A stretch of 64,000 nt of DNA from Phialocephala subalpina (taxonomy: Eukaryota; Ascomycota; Leotiomycetes; Helotiales; Mollisiaceae). Where the stretch lies: assembly GCA_900073065.1 (NCBI GenBank), contig FJOG01000014.1, positions 980,803-1,044,802 of the forward strand, read 5' to 3'. Under the pieces are notes generated by a model. The model had not been told where the DNA came from. It worked only from the letters and a program-made list of their open reading frames with translations, and did not search any database. The first letter of the stretch is position 1. The number at the start of each line of letters is the position of its first letter. Made by a program: the position numbers and the translations under genes. Below are positions 33,429 through 44,726 of the stretch, piece after piece.

Positions 33429-34906
33429 TATGGTTGTGGAGACAGAGATGACGAGGCTCTGGAAGAGCTCATGCTTAAATACGTCTTCCTAACTTCTGGA
33501 CATGAAATTCTGCGTCAAGGCGACATTGAGTTCATCATGTGGCGATGCGACATGCTGTAGAAATTGGTAAGTCGAGGACCGAGTTCAACTGATTTTGAGG
33601 GAGAGAGGAGCGCAGTAAAGAGGTGAAGAACTTGGGAGTACGCCCGACTATCATGGGGTCTGATCAGTATCCTGGTACATGCATACTATGGCTTGCAGGG
33701 CAGATTGAGACAAGCTTTTCTCTGCTCAGGATTGTGAAGCGGGTACCGTATCTTTTTTTGCATAGGCTCTAGCCCTAGCTTTAGAGTCCTGAGTCCTGAC
33801 AGTTTTAGAGGACTGGCGTCTCTTAGCTGGAGGCCAAATGGCCGCAGCTATCTCATTATTGGACACTGAAGACCTTCTTGATCTTGTAGAGGCGCGCTTT
33901 CCAGATGATAGGTGATTCTTGGTTCGTAGGCAATTTTCGATGGCGAAAATTAACCGGAACATTAGAGTGTTTTCAATGCCCGGCTTCTTACAGTACATTG
34001 AACACCAAATTTTCAAATCTTGTATAGCCCCCTTCGAATATCAGATCCTAGAGATCCTACTTGAGCAAGTAGTACACGCCTATGTTCGTACATGTCAGGC
34101 TACCTAGGAGGGCTGTGGCTGGATCTACCAAGAGTCGACTTGGATCATACTAGTACAGTAGCAGATATCCGCCCAGAAGACAGTCATCCCTACCCCGATA
34201 GAGGGCTGTTCGGTCACGCCTATCAACCCCGGATCACAAGCATGGACTTTGCAACCAAGTCTCAACGTTGACAACAGAATCGCCTACATTAGGTGCAAAG
34301 GCAACATTGTCTTCTTGGGAGGGGAAGACTTCAATCCACAAACGATTACCGACTTCCAACGGGCAAACTTCCATCACAACTCCGGTGACTGTATTGTGAT
34401 ATCTCTAAGGAACCAAACTAAGAGGTGTCGTCTCCACCGATTTGATACTTGCATTTTAGCAGCACATGTAGTTAGCAACATAAACAACATGAGGTTTAAA
34501 TAAGAACACCAGTCCGCTTACGTCTATAGCTTTATGCTGAGTATCAGCATACGTAGCCACCATGAGCCGTGAGCGCTCAAACTCAAGGGCAATATCAACG
34601 GCTGCTCTGGCCCCGTGAGCAGCTTTCTTACTCGACTGCTGGGAAAGGTATGTTTTTGCTTCCAGATTGCTGCATTTTCAGCTGACAATTAACTGTTTGC
34701 TTCAACGAAGAACAGAATCGTCAAACGAGGTGCTTCGGCGAATGCAGGCCCAAAGGACGTATGCTTGATCTTTTGACATGTATCCCATTCTACTTATGTA
34801 CAACTCGCAAAACCGTGCAACACCTGTCTATTGGAAAGTCCTGCATGGGTACCTACACTGACGTTAGCCACTACTCAACCACCACACACCAGGGTACACA
34901 AGACAC
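33429..34906. other. Gene-free, possibly decayed sequence
   Basis: About 1.5 kb with broken frames on both strands. A 62-codon plus frame (near 33919) and a 96-codon minus frame (33726-34016, Arg/Ser/Lys-rich) overlap, and neither has a proper start or partner. Short protein-like pieces on the minus strand at 34250-34410 are interrupted by many stops. Old repeat or gene remains are likely. Confidence 0.35.
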
Positions 34907-35566
34907 TTACTGCTCAGGATATGCATTCTCCGCCGTCAAATGATACTTATCCGCGCCCTCCCTCAAACTCGCACCGCTTGGAAGAGGAGGCAACCCGTCC
35001 TTCCCCAACGCAGCCAATGTACCCTCCTTCCCCACCTTCCCAAAATACGCACTCAACCCCAACTCCCCCTCCTCCTTAACACTAACCAACTCCTTACTCC
35101 CCGCCTCCCCAATCAATTCCTTCTTCGGCTGACTCTGACTTCCCAAACTCAACAATCCAACAGCATCTCCTTGCGTAACGGTCGACAATCGGGGATAGGA
35201 GCGTCGAGCATCGCGTTTCCAGTAGGCGTTGTCGGCGATGTCGGCGGCGGGTATGGTGACGGGGTCGATGAAGGAGAAGGGGGCGTTGGAACCGGGGGGT
35301 GGGTTGCGGAATTGGGGGTTGAGGGGGATGCCGTTGGAGCGGGTGGGGTCGACTGCTAGGAGGCGGCGGAGACGTTCCCAGATGCCGTTGGATTGGACTG
35401 TGTATTTCTGTGAGGTGTTAAAGCTTGTGCTGGGTGAGATGAGGTGTAGGAGGGGAATGTTTGAAGGTCATGGGCGTGGAGCCCGATGGGAGGAAGAGCT
35501 TACTTTGTTGACTGCCATGACGCGGTTTGTGGCTTGCGCAGCTTTGGCTGCTGTGTGTGAGGACAT
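34907..35566 (-). CDS. NADH:ubiquinone oxidoreductase 21.3-kDa subunit (complex I accessory)
   Basis: Two exons on the minus strand (35504..35566 and 34907..35407) give 187 residues. The core KYTVQSNGIWERLRRLLAVD followed by PLNPQFRNPPPGS and PAADIADNAYWKRDARR matches the fungal complex I 21.3-kDa subunit (Neurospora nuo21.3 type, NUZM). The C-terminal part (STVTQGDAVGLLSLG..., GKEGTLAALGKDGLPP) also fits. The first exon of 21 codons is Ala-rich. The frame ends PEQ-TAA, but the stop overlaps a GTAAGT donor; an alternative last splice to about 34850 would add a few residues (YPCRTFQ). The intron between exons is 96 nt. Confidence 0.88.
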
Positions 35567-36297
35567 GATGAGCTTCTCGGGCGACCAGAGGTCAATTGGC
35601 TTGTGGTGGGAGAGGAAGCTCGAGGCAGATGCTAATCGGGTGTTGTTCGTCGTCGTGAGTTTGAAGCTGATCCGGCATGCTAGTTTAGCCGAAGTTAAAG
35701 CGGCACTAGTATAAGTTCGTGAAGTTTGAATGCTATAATGTTCTCATCAACCAACTACAGCTTATTTCAGCGATATTTTCATTTTCATTTTATTTTAAAC
35801 GTGTGACGTTTTGTTAGGTTTGATATTATTGATATAAGCTAAGGTCTTGCAAAAATTCGAAAGACTTAAAAGATATGCAATGACTGATCTTGTTGGAAGT
35901 TCGGAATGCTTTGAATTCATTAACCTAGGCCTGCTACTTTCACTGCCCCTGATTGCTGTGTATTTGTACTTGCAGTCTTTTCTCTTGGCTATTACTTCCT
36001 CGGAAGTTTTTTCTTTGCAATGGCAGGGCAAATACAACAGTCGCGAATGATCCACCTTTCGTGAATGGTCACTAGGCACAGGTGTATCAGGAGATCATTC
36101 AAAGTATGCCATTTGTGTACACGCTATCCCATTGCATTGCCCATAAGTAACTTCACTATTAAAGATCAGAAACGTACGCCAGCAACCCATAAAAAGCAGA
36201 TCATTCCCAGCTCCAGCGCTTTTCCCATATCCCATGTCCCATTTTTGTTCAAGTACATGGAATGAAGAAAATCCGGAAACACTACATCAGCTACAAA
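35567..36297. other. Intergenic, no gene seen
   Basis: AT-rich flank between two minus-strand genes. Frames on both strands near 35800-36080 mirror each other and have no coding signs. Confidence 0.45.
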
Positions 36298-37444
36298 TTA
36301 AGCAGCGGCTGGCTTGGCTTCGTTGCTATCGAGCTTTTCGGCAGTATCAGCGACTTCGGCTGCAACGTCTGCCTTGGCAGCATCCTCCTTGGAAGCACCG
36401 TTGACGCCGTTGGTTGCCTCGACAGGTGCCTCGGTGACGGGCTCGGCGGCTGGTGCTGCTGCGGCTTCTCCTCCCCCAACGAGCTTCTTCACAACGTTGA
36501 CGGTACCTGAAAGAGTCAGTATGGGCTTCTCAATTTTTCAATTCTCGAATTCGGAAGAAAGGCTTGTGGTGCTCGAGGCAAGATATCAATGGGTTGCTTT
36601 GAGCATGAGTTCCAGGGATATGTGATAAATAGGAAATAGGACTCACCAGCTGGAGAACCAGCCTGAGCCGCTAGAACCTTGCCCGTCTTATCAATAACAA
36701 AGACACCTCTTGTAACACCAGCAGGAGCCTTCTTCAAGCCAATCCCAGCAATGAGTGTTCCAGCTGTATCGCAGAGGAGAGGATATGGGAGATTTTGCTT
36801 TGTCTTGAAGGTGGTGTTGGCCTTAGGAGAGTCCTTGGACAGTCCGTAAATGGAGAAACCGGTCGCAGTGAGAGGAGTATATTCATCGCGGAACAAGCAT
36901 GCTTGCGTCGTGCCTACAGGATAATGTATTAGTTTATGTATCTGAATATTGCTTGCTTATGCTGAGATCCGCACAATGTAAGACATATGGGGTCTGCGCC
37001 AGGAAGGGGACGCTTGCAGAATAGGCATTTGAGGATGAAAGAATCGAATGTAGCATTCAGGTAGGTAAAGCATACCACATGACAGAACTCGGTTGACTAT
37101 GTGATTGGGATGATAGGAATGTACTTACAGCCTGGAGTGCTCGCCTTTGGGTAAGTAAACAACACGACCCCGCTCTTGCTCTCGTCGACCAGCTTCTTCA
37201 GAGATGTCTTGACACCATCATTGGTCTCGATCTCGCCTCCAAAGCCCACGAGGTCGATTGTCTCTCCGACGGCGATCTTGGTGCTTGAAGCTCCATTTGT
37301 CTTGGCGGCAGTCTTGCTTGTCTTTGGTGAGATGACTTCCTTGACTTTTGCGACAGCCTTTGCGACAGGACCCTTCTTTTTGGCGGGAGGAGCTGCAGCA
37401 GGCTCAGTGGCAGGCGCCTTACGCTTTCTCAACTCAGGAGGCAT
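36298..37444 (-). CDS. DOT5: Nuclear-type thiol peroxiredoxin, PrxQ/Dot5-like
   Basis: Three exons on the minus strand (37129..37444, 36647..36913, 36298..36506) give 263 residues. Residues 1-60 are Lys/Ala/Pro-rich with basic clusters (RKRKAPAT, AKKKGP), a likely nuclear signal. The peroxiredoxin domain holds the active-site block TYPKASTPGCTTQAC, with the peroxidatic Cys106 and a second Cys111 in the C-x4-C spacing of atypical 2-Cys PrxQ enzymes, and GVFVIDKTGKVLAAQ. The intron splits codon 106 itself (phase 1), leaving a stop-prone reading if unspliced. The last exon adds an Ala/Glu-rich tail of about 60 residues. It would reduce hydroperoxides using thioredoxin. Dot5 assignment follows from the N-terminal basic region plus the active site. 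Confidence 0.92.
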
Positions 37445-38441
37445 CTTTTCGATTCTTTTCTGAGCTTTTGGGGTGTGAAGTTGGTTGCGCGAATTGGACG
37501 CAACGATTGGCGCGATCTAGATAACGGCAAATACTCGAGGCGCGGAGCCCGTGTTGCGATATCCAAGTGACCTTCGAGTTCACGCGACGTGATAGGTTAA
37601 TCTGTCCAGTTTAAACGAGTTGAGGGTGAGTATAAAGGTTAGAAATTCACAAAAAGGATGGATGGAAGTGATGGAGCGACGTTGGATTATAAGCTGAGCA
37701 ATCTCCTCACACCCAAAGCTACGCAAAGCTAGGTTCAGGGGATCTCATGCTGCCGCAAGTTTGAACCGCTGTGCCCATGCAGCACAGCTAAAATACCAGC
37801 AAATCAGAAGCCTATCTGCCAGCACGAATAGCAGGTTTGTGCACCCGAAACAGCACAAGCGAGCAATCAAGAAGCTGGGGAAGAAATGGGGCAATATGCT
37901 GAGTGGCGAGATTGGCTGAGAGCCATCATTTTTGACAGAACCATAGCCTTAGAGGGCGTTGTGGGTTCCAAATGTGTTGTCAAAGGCTTCGTAGAAGGCG
38001 TCCAAGAAGAAACGAGGTGTGTGAAAGTACTGCCCAGTTTTCCCGACGCTCGTGTTCAGCATGCAGACCTGGGATCCCAAAGAAGCGGGAGCCGGTGAAA
38101 TGCATGGTGAGTCGAATCACGTGATTAGTTCCTATTGTCTCCCATCATGTTGAAACTCAAGGATTCGTGCCTTCAGCCTTACATTTATGCCTTTTCAAAT
38201 AATGGTGTATAGTATTACTCTGACTTGAATCCTAAAATGAAAGGCGCCTCCTGCAAAATCACAAGTCTGACGGCCTCATAAGGCAAGCCCCTGAGCTCTT
38301 ACCCAAGCGAGCTGGACTCATCCGCTTAAATTTAGTCCGAGACCTTGGACTCCATCTCCATCTGACTGACGCCTCACCTCCTGGACAGAAATAACAAGAG
38401 ACCAAAGGAACACAGTTATGCCACAACCATCTTTGTCTCCA
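37445..38441. other. Intergenic, no reliable gene
   Basis: Upstream region of the peroxiredoxin gene and 3' flank of the glycosyltransferase gene. A 70-codon plus frame from ATG 37886 (MGQYAEWRDWLRAIIFD) is the only one with some protein character, but it lacks partners and is not called. Confidence 0.35.
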
Positions 38442-40037
38442 TCAAGAACCCATCTTTTTGAATACCCACGTTTGTTTCACCTTCTTCCCACCTTTGCTTT
38501 CATAGGCAGCGATCGAAAATACCCTCCAAGCATCTAACATGCTTTTCCTGAACTTCTCGTGCGAGATATGCTCCTCGATGCTACCTCGCAGGTACCTCCC
38601 TCGACCAGTCATGCCGGAGTCCTGGAAACCTTGGACCAAATCAGTCAGGCCAGCAATTGAACCTTCAAATCGATACTCCTTCGGGTAGTATGCTGATGCC
38701 TCGACAGTGGGAGAATCCACGATCACTGTCGGAACGCCACTCAAGCCTGCTTCGAGTGGGGTGATGCCGAGAGTTTCGTATCGCGAAGTGCAAACAAAGA
38801 TACCACTGTCGTTGACTTCGTCGAATAGAGCGTACAGACTATCCTTTGAAAGCTTTGGTATGATCATGAATTCTGACTTCAGCTCATCTGGCACCCGTGT
38901 AAGGAGTTCTTCGCGTTTATGATTTTCGTCCTCATCATCGCCAGCAACCAAGACTCTCACTGTACGCCCTTGGCCAAGAAGCTCGACGCTCGCATCAACA
39001 AGAAGCTCGATGTTTTTAAAGAAGTCCAGCCGTGCGACAGCTGTAAAAAGGAGAAGTGACGATTTTGCGTTCATGAATTTGACTATGTCAGGATGAGTAG
39101 ACGCTAGTGGTAGTCGTGGCAGTCTTTCAATGTTGATTGGCGGGCTTAGTTTCTGGATTCGGCTTGGCTCAACGTGGTGCCTTAAGAGATAGTTTCGTTG
39201 TAGCGACGAGTGTTGCAAGACGAACATATTCTTTGCTGATCGAAGATGTTTGAGTCCGATACGTTGGTGTGTTTTCAGGTGTTCTGCCTTCTCGCAGCTG
39301 CCGAAAGCAACGGCGGCCTCCTCGGCAGAAAAATGGCTCGCAAAGTCATCGTGGAAAGGTCCATGGTGAGTAACGCAGCTTGGCAGCCAGTCGGGATTGT
39401 ATGCCAACAAAATGTCTGTTTGGTGATACAAAATCGACTTAATTCTTGTACCATATGTGGCGATGGTCAGTCTCTCGGCAGCGTTGCTGATTGCATCTCG
39501 GATTGTCATCCAGTCCATGTCGAAGTTGAAAGCCAGCGTCACGCAAGGAAAGGACGTTTTAGTCGGCATCATGAGTCGTGGAAGACCGATGCTTTCATCC
39601 CTCTTGTACAGGATCATACCCGCGAATAGTCCCGCCTCTTGAAGTACATCCATCGCCGAGAAGGCGAAGGAGGTCGCGCCAACCTTCGCAGCAGAAAACT
39701 CCGAATCCGGGAAATAACGCGCATTGAGGATGATGATACCGGGAAGCAGGGGCGCTCGAGAGGCAGGTAGCAAAAGCCTTGCACTGGATCTCCGGCGCCC
39801 TTTGCCTGAGATTCCTGACAGAAGGGAGTTGCTGGAAATTACTTTCTTGTGGCGTCTAGGATAGACATTCGCGGCTGTATCAAGATGGCGAATGAGACGA
39901 GTAGAAGTTGTTCGACTAAGGAGGTCATTCAATAGGGATTGTCCCCCTGCAAGTTCGCTTCTGATGTATTGTCAGCAGGTGTCTGCAATGTTGAAGCTAC
40001 GGAGGATAACATACACTGCTAGTTCGACGGCTGCCAT
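38442..40037 (-). CDS. GT4-family glycosyltransferase of unknown specificity
   Basis: Two exons on the minus strand (40015..40037 and 38442..39960) give 513 residues. The tiny first exon (MAAVELA) joins through GTATGT and a CATCAG acceptor to SELAGGQSLLND. The C-terminal half has the GT-B Rossmann features of family GT4: LLLFTAVARLDFFKNIELLVDA (donor-domain start), VRVLVAGDDEDE and the E-x7-E motif in SRYETLGITPLEAG (two Glu eight apart). No signal peptide or membrane segment is seen, so it is probably cytosolic. The N-terminal half contains AKVGATSFAFSAMDVLQE, like the glycine-loop region of such enzymes. The sugar and acceptor are unknown; there is no biosynthetic cluster around it. Confidence 0.85.
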
Positions 40038-42633
40038 GTCTGTTCACTCTCGAAAATGCGCTGAAAACGCAGCACAAATATAGAGATAGCCGGTGAGAGC
40101 AATTCTGGGAGTGATTCAAAGACGAAGCAGGACCTTGCAGCATTTCAACCTTTTTGGCTCCAAGCCACGCCCCAACGGCACACACGGGAAGTTCAAGATC
40201 ACAGATTTGCAAGGCTTCGATATCGCGGCATTTCATTGCTTTGGTTCTACAAGTTTGCCATCGCAGTAATCGATCAATGTACAGCAGCGTGTGTGCAGCC
40301 CGATAAGGTGGTCTTGGAGACCCTTTGTTTGAAACACAGAGAGACACAGTGACAACTCAACTCAACTCAGCGCATTGTCGCAGAATACCACTGCTCGCAA
40401 GATTGGCAGGGTCGGCGTCATGAGTCTTTCACAAAACTGGCACATGCACACTGGTGTTCGTTTTAGAACGTGAAGCAAGGCTAGACGATTTGACAATAAA
40501 TTTCCTTGTTTCCTTGGTTCTGCTACTTGTCTCTCAGAGCCTTGGGTCTACATCTCCGGAGTCTGTGACTGGATTAGTGATCTGCTCTTCAACCTTCTGT
40601 GCTATCTCATCAAGGAGACTGAGGGCAAGATCGCATTCAGATGTCTAATGAAGACTTTTCCGCACGACTCGGTCCGTGATCTAGGCTGTTGAATCATAAA
40701 TGGGCTCTTCAATAGATTAAGTCAAGGCGTTGAGCGCCTTCACTTTATTTTCCGCCAGATGATTTGATGGTTGCTCACCGAGAACGTGGCTAAGTTACAC
40801 TCGATCTTTCTGGAACCAATTTTCTCCGTCTCACACGCGGCAACCTACAGCAAAGGCTGCACAGCTAGCAATCTCATGATTTGCGTGTCTGATTTACCAA
40901 GACTTGGATTACCGCCTTTCGTGGGGCAATGTCCCTAATAGCAATCTTGTGCTATCATCCCAAATCTTTGTCGTTTTTGACCGATCTTAAAAGATGAACG
41001 ACACCCTTTGCATCACTTGGGCTAAGCAACCTAGGTTTATGTTCAATCTCGATGCAAGTTTCCTCTATGAGTCCGACACCGGATCTCGCCGCCTTACACG
41101 GCGTTGCCTGACTTCCACGCTTAATTTGTGAGTAAATCAAGGCTGGGTATGCAAATACGACCTCCTCCCTCAGATACTTTACTTCCTCGTTCACCGACGA
41201 CCCGCAGAGTTTCGTCTGACAAGCAACGCAGAGCAATAACTGGTCCAGCATATCAAGCCTCATTCATGGCTTCAGTATGGGACAGAAGGAAGCTCAAACC
41301 CGAGTTTTGAGCTCATTCGCCAACTTCAAGCTGTAGGACCACCTCTCCATGTCAGCGTCGTCCTTGACTTCAAGCAAGAACGCGGAGATGAGGACAGTTA
41401 CAAGTCTCGAATGGACAGGAGACGAAACACTCTTTCAGCCATTCAGTACCAACTAAAGCGCCGCATCTAACTATCAAGCAGATTACGGATGTCTTGAGCT
41501 CATCCGAGTCACGTCCTCGGCCCGAGACATGGCGTTTCGAGTACTTATACTTCGCACACGATGGCTTCGGAGTATTCTCCATATCTGGCATACCGCGTTG
41601 AATGACTGAAATGGCGATCTGTAACACAAAGAGGTGAGAACCTTAACTTGTCTGCGAATGTGGCGTGGAGATCTCTGTGGGGACAGAGATGATGCTTGCG
41701 GGTGTATCAGTTCGCTAGATTTTCCCCAGATGGGCTTGATTTGATTTGATATTGGAATTCCGCGTGGCCGCTCTTTGCTTTTGCACAGTCACGTGCCAAT
41801 CACATGCTGCAAATTTGGTTCTCGTGAGAATGCGACAACCAGAACAGCTCGATTGAAGCGAATCATCCTCCCGTAACATTGGATTCTCTTCGATTAGTGT
41901 ACGCGCGAAGGAGCTGGAGAATGCGTATGCAGCAGTACAATAAGCAACGGTGACCGAGACCAAAAATAATCCCCAGCATGAAAGTCCGAGAGCATCTCGG
42001 AAATTCGGAGAGGGCCAACTCATCATCAAAACAATTAATACAGGTCTTATGAAGGCATCGCATCCTCGTCCTCGGCATAAGAGGTGTGGTTACTCCATCA
42101 AAACCCTTCTCCCTCTCTCCTCCGCTCTTCGTGCCCCGTGTGATGCAACACTGCATACCATTTGCAAATCAAAAGCCTGCCTTCCGTTCGACAGATCTCT
42201 TTGTTCCGAAGATCGCCTTTCCCCATCACCTTTCCCTCCTTTCTTCCGACCCTTTTTCCTCAGTGGCCGAGGCGCGCAAAGACCCCCAATTTTTTGGTGG
42301 TCGGGGTTCGGCGCTAGCGGGATTGGGGAGGCAAATTCTAGCCCTGCTTGCATCCGCATCTTTATCTTGCATCAATCAAATCTTCAACAACGACAGAAAT
42401 CTCTCAACGCCAGAGATTATAATAATTCTACCCCCTTTTTTTTTGTTGGCTCCTACACACCTAATCACCTACATCACCTGGGACACCCTCATACCCTACT
42501 ACGCGATCAGATTGTCAGAGATCGGGAAGGGGAATAATTCTCGCACGCGACGAAAATTGGGGGTCCATAAAAAAGACTCAGCGGAAGGAAGGCTAGTCCT
42601 GCACAACACACACGAGCAAAACACAGAGCGAAG
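40038..42633. other. 2.6-kb gap without a convincing gene
   Basis: The largest gene-free stretch outside the left repeat island. Frames of 60-195 codons occur on both strands, notably 41950-42637, but they overlap one another, contain CT- and CCC-rich runs and have no domain or splice logic. The last few hundred bases, pyrimidine-rich and with a T9 run near 42437, probably form the promoter and leader of UPS2. Confidence 0.4.
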
Positions 42634-43299
42634 ATGAAGGTCTTTTCCAATTCCGAGACGTTCGATTACTCATGGGAGGAGGTGTCGACTGCGAATTGGA
42701 GGAAATATTGTCCGTGGAACGACAAGAGTACGCATGTGATTGCGGTTGATACTTTGTCGCGGAGCGTGGATCCTGAGAGTGGAATTGTACGTCCTCCACA
42801 TCAACCTCTTCTGCAGCTCTCTGCAGAGGGCATGCAAGATAGGAGAGAGCAGATGCTAACTAGAATACAGCTTCGAACAGAAAGGTTAATAACCTGCAAA
42901 CAATCCGCCCCAAAATGGCTCGCCTCCCTAATGGGCGGCAACGAAACCTCCCACGTCTTCGAAACCTCCTACGTCGACCCCCGGTCTAAGAAAGTAACAA
43001 TGATATCCTCCAACATGACCTTCTCCAACATCATCTCCGTCCAAGAAACAGTCGTCTATCAACCGCTCTCCGCGACCCGAACACAATTCGTTCAAAATGC
43101 GAAGATTACAGCGCTATGTGGAGGGTGGCAGAAGGTCAAGAATGCGGTGGAGGATGCGACGATTGCGAGGTTCAGTGAGAATGCGAGGAAGGGGAAGGAG
43201 GGGTTTGAGGCGGTGTTGGAAATGAGTAGGAGGGTTTTCAGGGAGGAGAGGGAGAAGAAGATGATGGAGTTGTCGGTGCAGGAGAAGATCGCTGCGTGA
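42634..43299 (+). CDS. UPS2: PRELI/MSF1-domain phospholipid transfer protein, Ups2 type
   Basis: Two exons (42634..42786 and 42871..43299) give 193 residues. The start MKVFSNSETFDYSWEEVSTANWRKY, then HVIAVDTLSR, RTERLITCKQSAPKWL and VYETV-like VQETVVYQPL follow the Ups2/Ups3 branch of the PRELI family, not Ups1. These proteins, with Mdm35, move phosphatidylserine (Ups2) across the mitochondrial intermembrane space. The tail is a charged helix. The 84-nt intron (GTACGT donor, GCTAAC branch, TACAG acceptor) is a multiple of three and has no stop, so retention would insert 28 residues in the lipid-binding domain without breaking the frame. Confidence 0.93.
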   Translation: MKVFSNSETFDYSWEEVSTANWRKYCPWNDKSTHVIAVDTLSRSVDPESGIVRPPHQPLLQLSAEGMQDRREQMLTRIQLRTERLITCKQSAPKWLASLMGGNETSHVFETSYVDPRSKKVTMISSNMTFSNIISVQETVVYQPLSATRTQFVQNAKITALCGGWQKVKNAVEDATIARFSENARKGKEGFEAVLEMSRRVFREEREKKMMELSVQEKIAA

Positions 43300-44009
43300 A
43301 AATATACCGACGAGTATCGAGACGAAGACCCGAAAGCGTGTTGCATACATTCACGACTTCGACAACGGCCGATTGCATATTTTCCTTCACTTCTGAAGAT
43401 TAGCGTTGCGTTGCTTCTTTCCAGCGTCCGAACAGCATTTGGGGTACATAAAAGTCGACTTTGGAGTTCAGGGCATATATATGGTGGCACTGGAGTACTG
43501 GGTTTAGAGGAGATATTCTTCTGCAGAAGACTCTTAGACCGCTGGTGGTGTACAAGCACATTGTAATCTTACTTGCTTAATCGGCAGATAGATCGTTAGA
43601 AGGGATGTAGATTGGGGTAGAGGAGAAAGAGAGAGAGAGAAGAATAGAGGGAGTGTAAGAGAAGATAGATATCAATCTACGGCCTCCGCTCGAGACATTT
43701 CCACAAATATGGACTACAACACTCTTCGTGTGCCTTCTTGATTATGCAGGGTCTGATGATGAAGGGAAGGGTAGTTCCCTGACTCTTTCAGGACAACGTC
43801 CTCCAAGAACTCTACACATACAGCGTACCTCCAGAGCTGTGACTGTGGCACAGCGTAACACAGCATACGACTAACACGCCAACAAATTTTGCACGATAGA
43901 ACAGATACCTTAGGCAAGAAAGGCATTGTTGACCATCTCAAAACATAGCTCCAAGGCGTTGAATACTTGAGATACATTCCTTCGAATACCTCATTTTACA
44001 ACTCTTACC
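43300..44009. other. Convergent flanks with a GA-rich repeat
   Basis: 3' UTR of UPS2 and of the TPR-like gene. A (GA)n microsatellite lies at about 43628-43640. No gene seen. Confidence 0.5.
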
Positions 44010-44456
44010 TCAAGTCTGCTTTCCCAAGGTTGCAAGTTTGGCTTCGCATCTCCCCCTATATCCCACCAACACGCCCCTAAACTCTTCAATCAGTTCTCCT
44101 TTCAACGCTGTCTCTGTAATTTTGAGAGCCTCTTCATATCTCTTCAGAAAGTACAACTCCTCAACTGCATGCAAGATAGTCTGAGAATCCGGTTTTGAAG
44201 GATTATCCAAGGGAAGCTTAAGACTTCTCCAAATCTTGACAAGAAAAGTTAGTTCCAAGCTCAAGAGTAGTAAGAGAAATATAGAATATACCTCTCCAGT
44301 TTCAACCTTCGGCCTCCAAGTCTTCAAAACCTGCTGGAAGTTCTCTTCTGACTGGAAATCTCTTGGTACTCTCTCCTCTCTCGCGATGGCTTCTCTCTCC
44401 TCGTCTGAGCCGACTTCGATGTTGAAGAGTCCGCCGCTCTCATCTTCACCGTCCAT
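44010..44456 (-). CDS. Small TPR-like hypothetical protein
   Basis: Two exons on the minus strand (44292..44456 and 44010..44234) give 129 residues. The N-terminal 50 residues are acidic (DGEDESGGLFNIEVGSDEER), then FQQVLKTWRPKVETGE joins across a 57-nt intron to IWRSLKLPL. The second half contains a tetratricopeptide-like helix pair (ILHAVEELYFLKRYEEALKI, then TETALKGELIEEFRGVL). The start is ATG 44456; the longer frame begins with TTG. The intron has a CTAAC branch and an AAG acceptor and is a multiple of three without a stop, so an unspliced form would only gain 19 hydrophobic residues. No family name can be given. Confidence 0.65.
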   Translation of the reverse strand: MDGEDESGGLFNIEVGSDEEREAIAREERVPRDFQSEENFQQVLKTWRPKVETGEVYSIFLLLLLSLELTFLVKIWRSLKLPLDNPSKPDSQTILHAVEELYFLKRYEEALKITETALKGELIEEFRGVLVGYRGRCEAKLATLGKQT

Positions 44457-44726
44457 CCTCAAGCCTCTCCTCCAGTAAGCTGGAACTTCGAGGTTTCGTG
44501 CCGGCTTTCTTCTTTCTGCAAATTCTGATGTTGAAGGTTGGGTTTTTCATGAAGTCTTATCGGCGATAAGATTTTAACATCACAGCGGGACGGGTTCTCC
44601 TCCCGTAGCGACCCCGCCATGAGGACCCTTCTTCAACCTCAACCTCAACCTCACATTCACGACTTTTTAGTGCCTTTGTAAACTTCAGACATTCATTGTG
44701 GTACCTCAATTTTGAGAGTCTCGAAC

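Noticed and set aside
37886..38098. A 70-codon plus-strand frame with an ATG
   Set aside because: Some protein character but short, alone, and without any homologue I recognise; not enough to call.
41950..42637. Two overlapping plus-strand frames of 183 and 195 codons
   Set aside because: They share the same bases in two phases, are rich in low-complexity runs, and precede the UPS2 start as leader sequence would.
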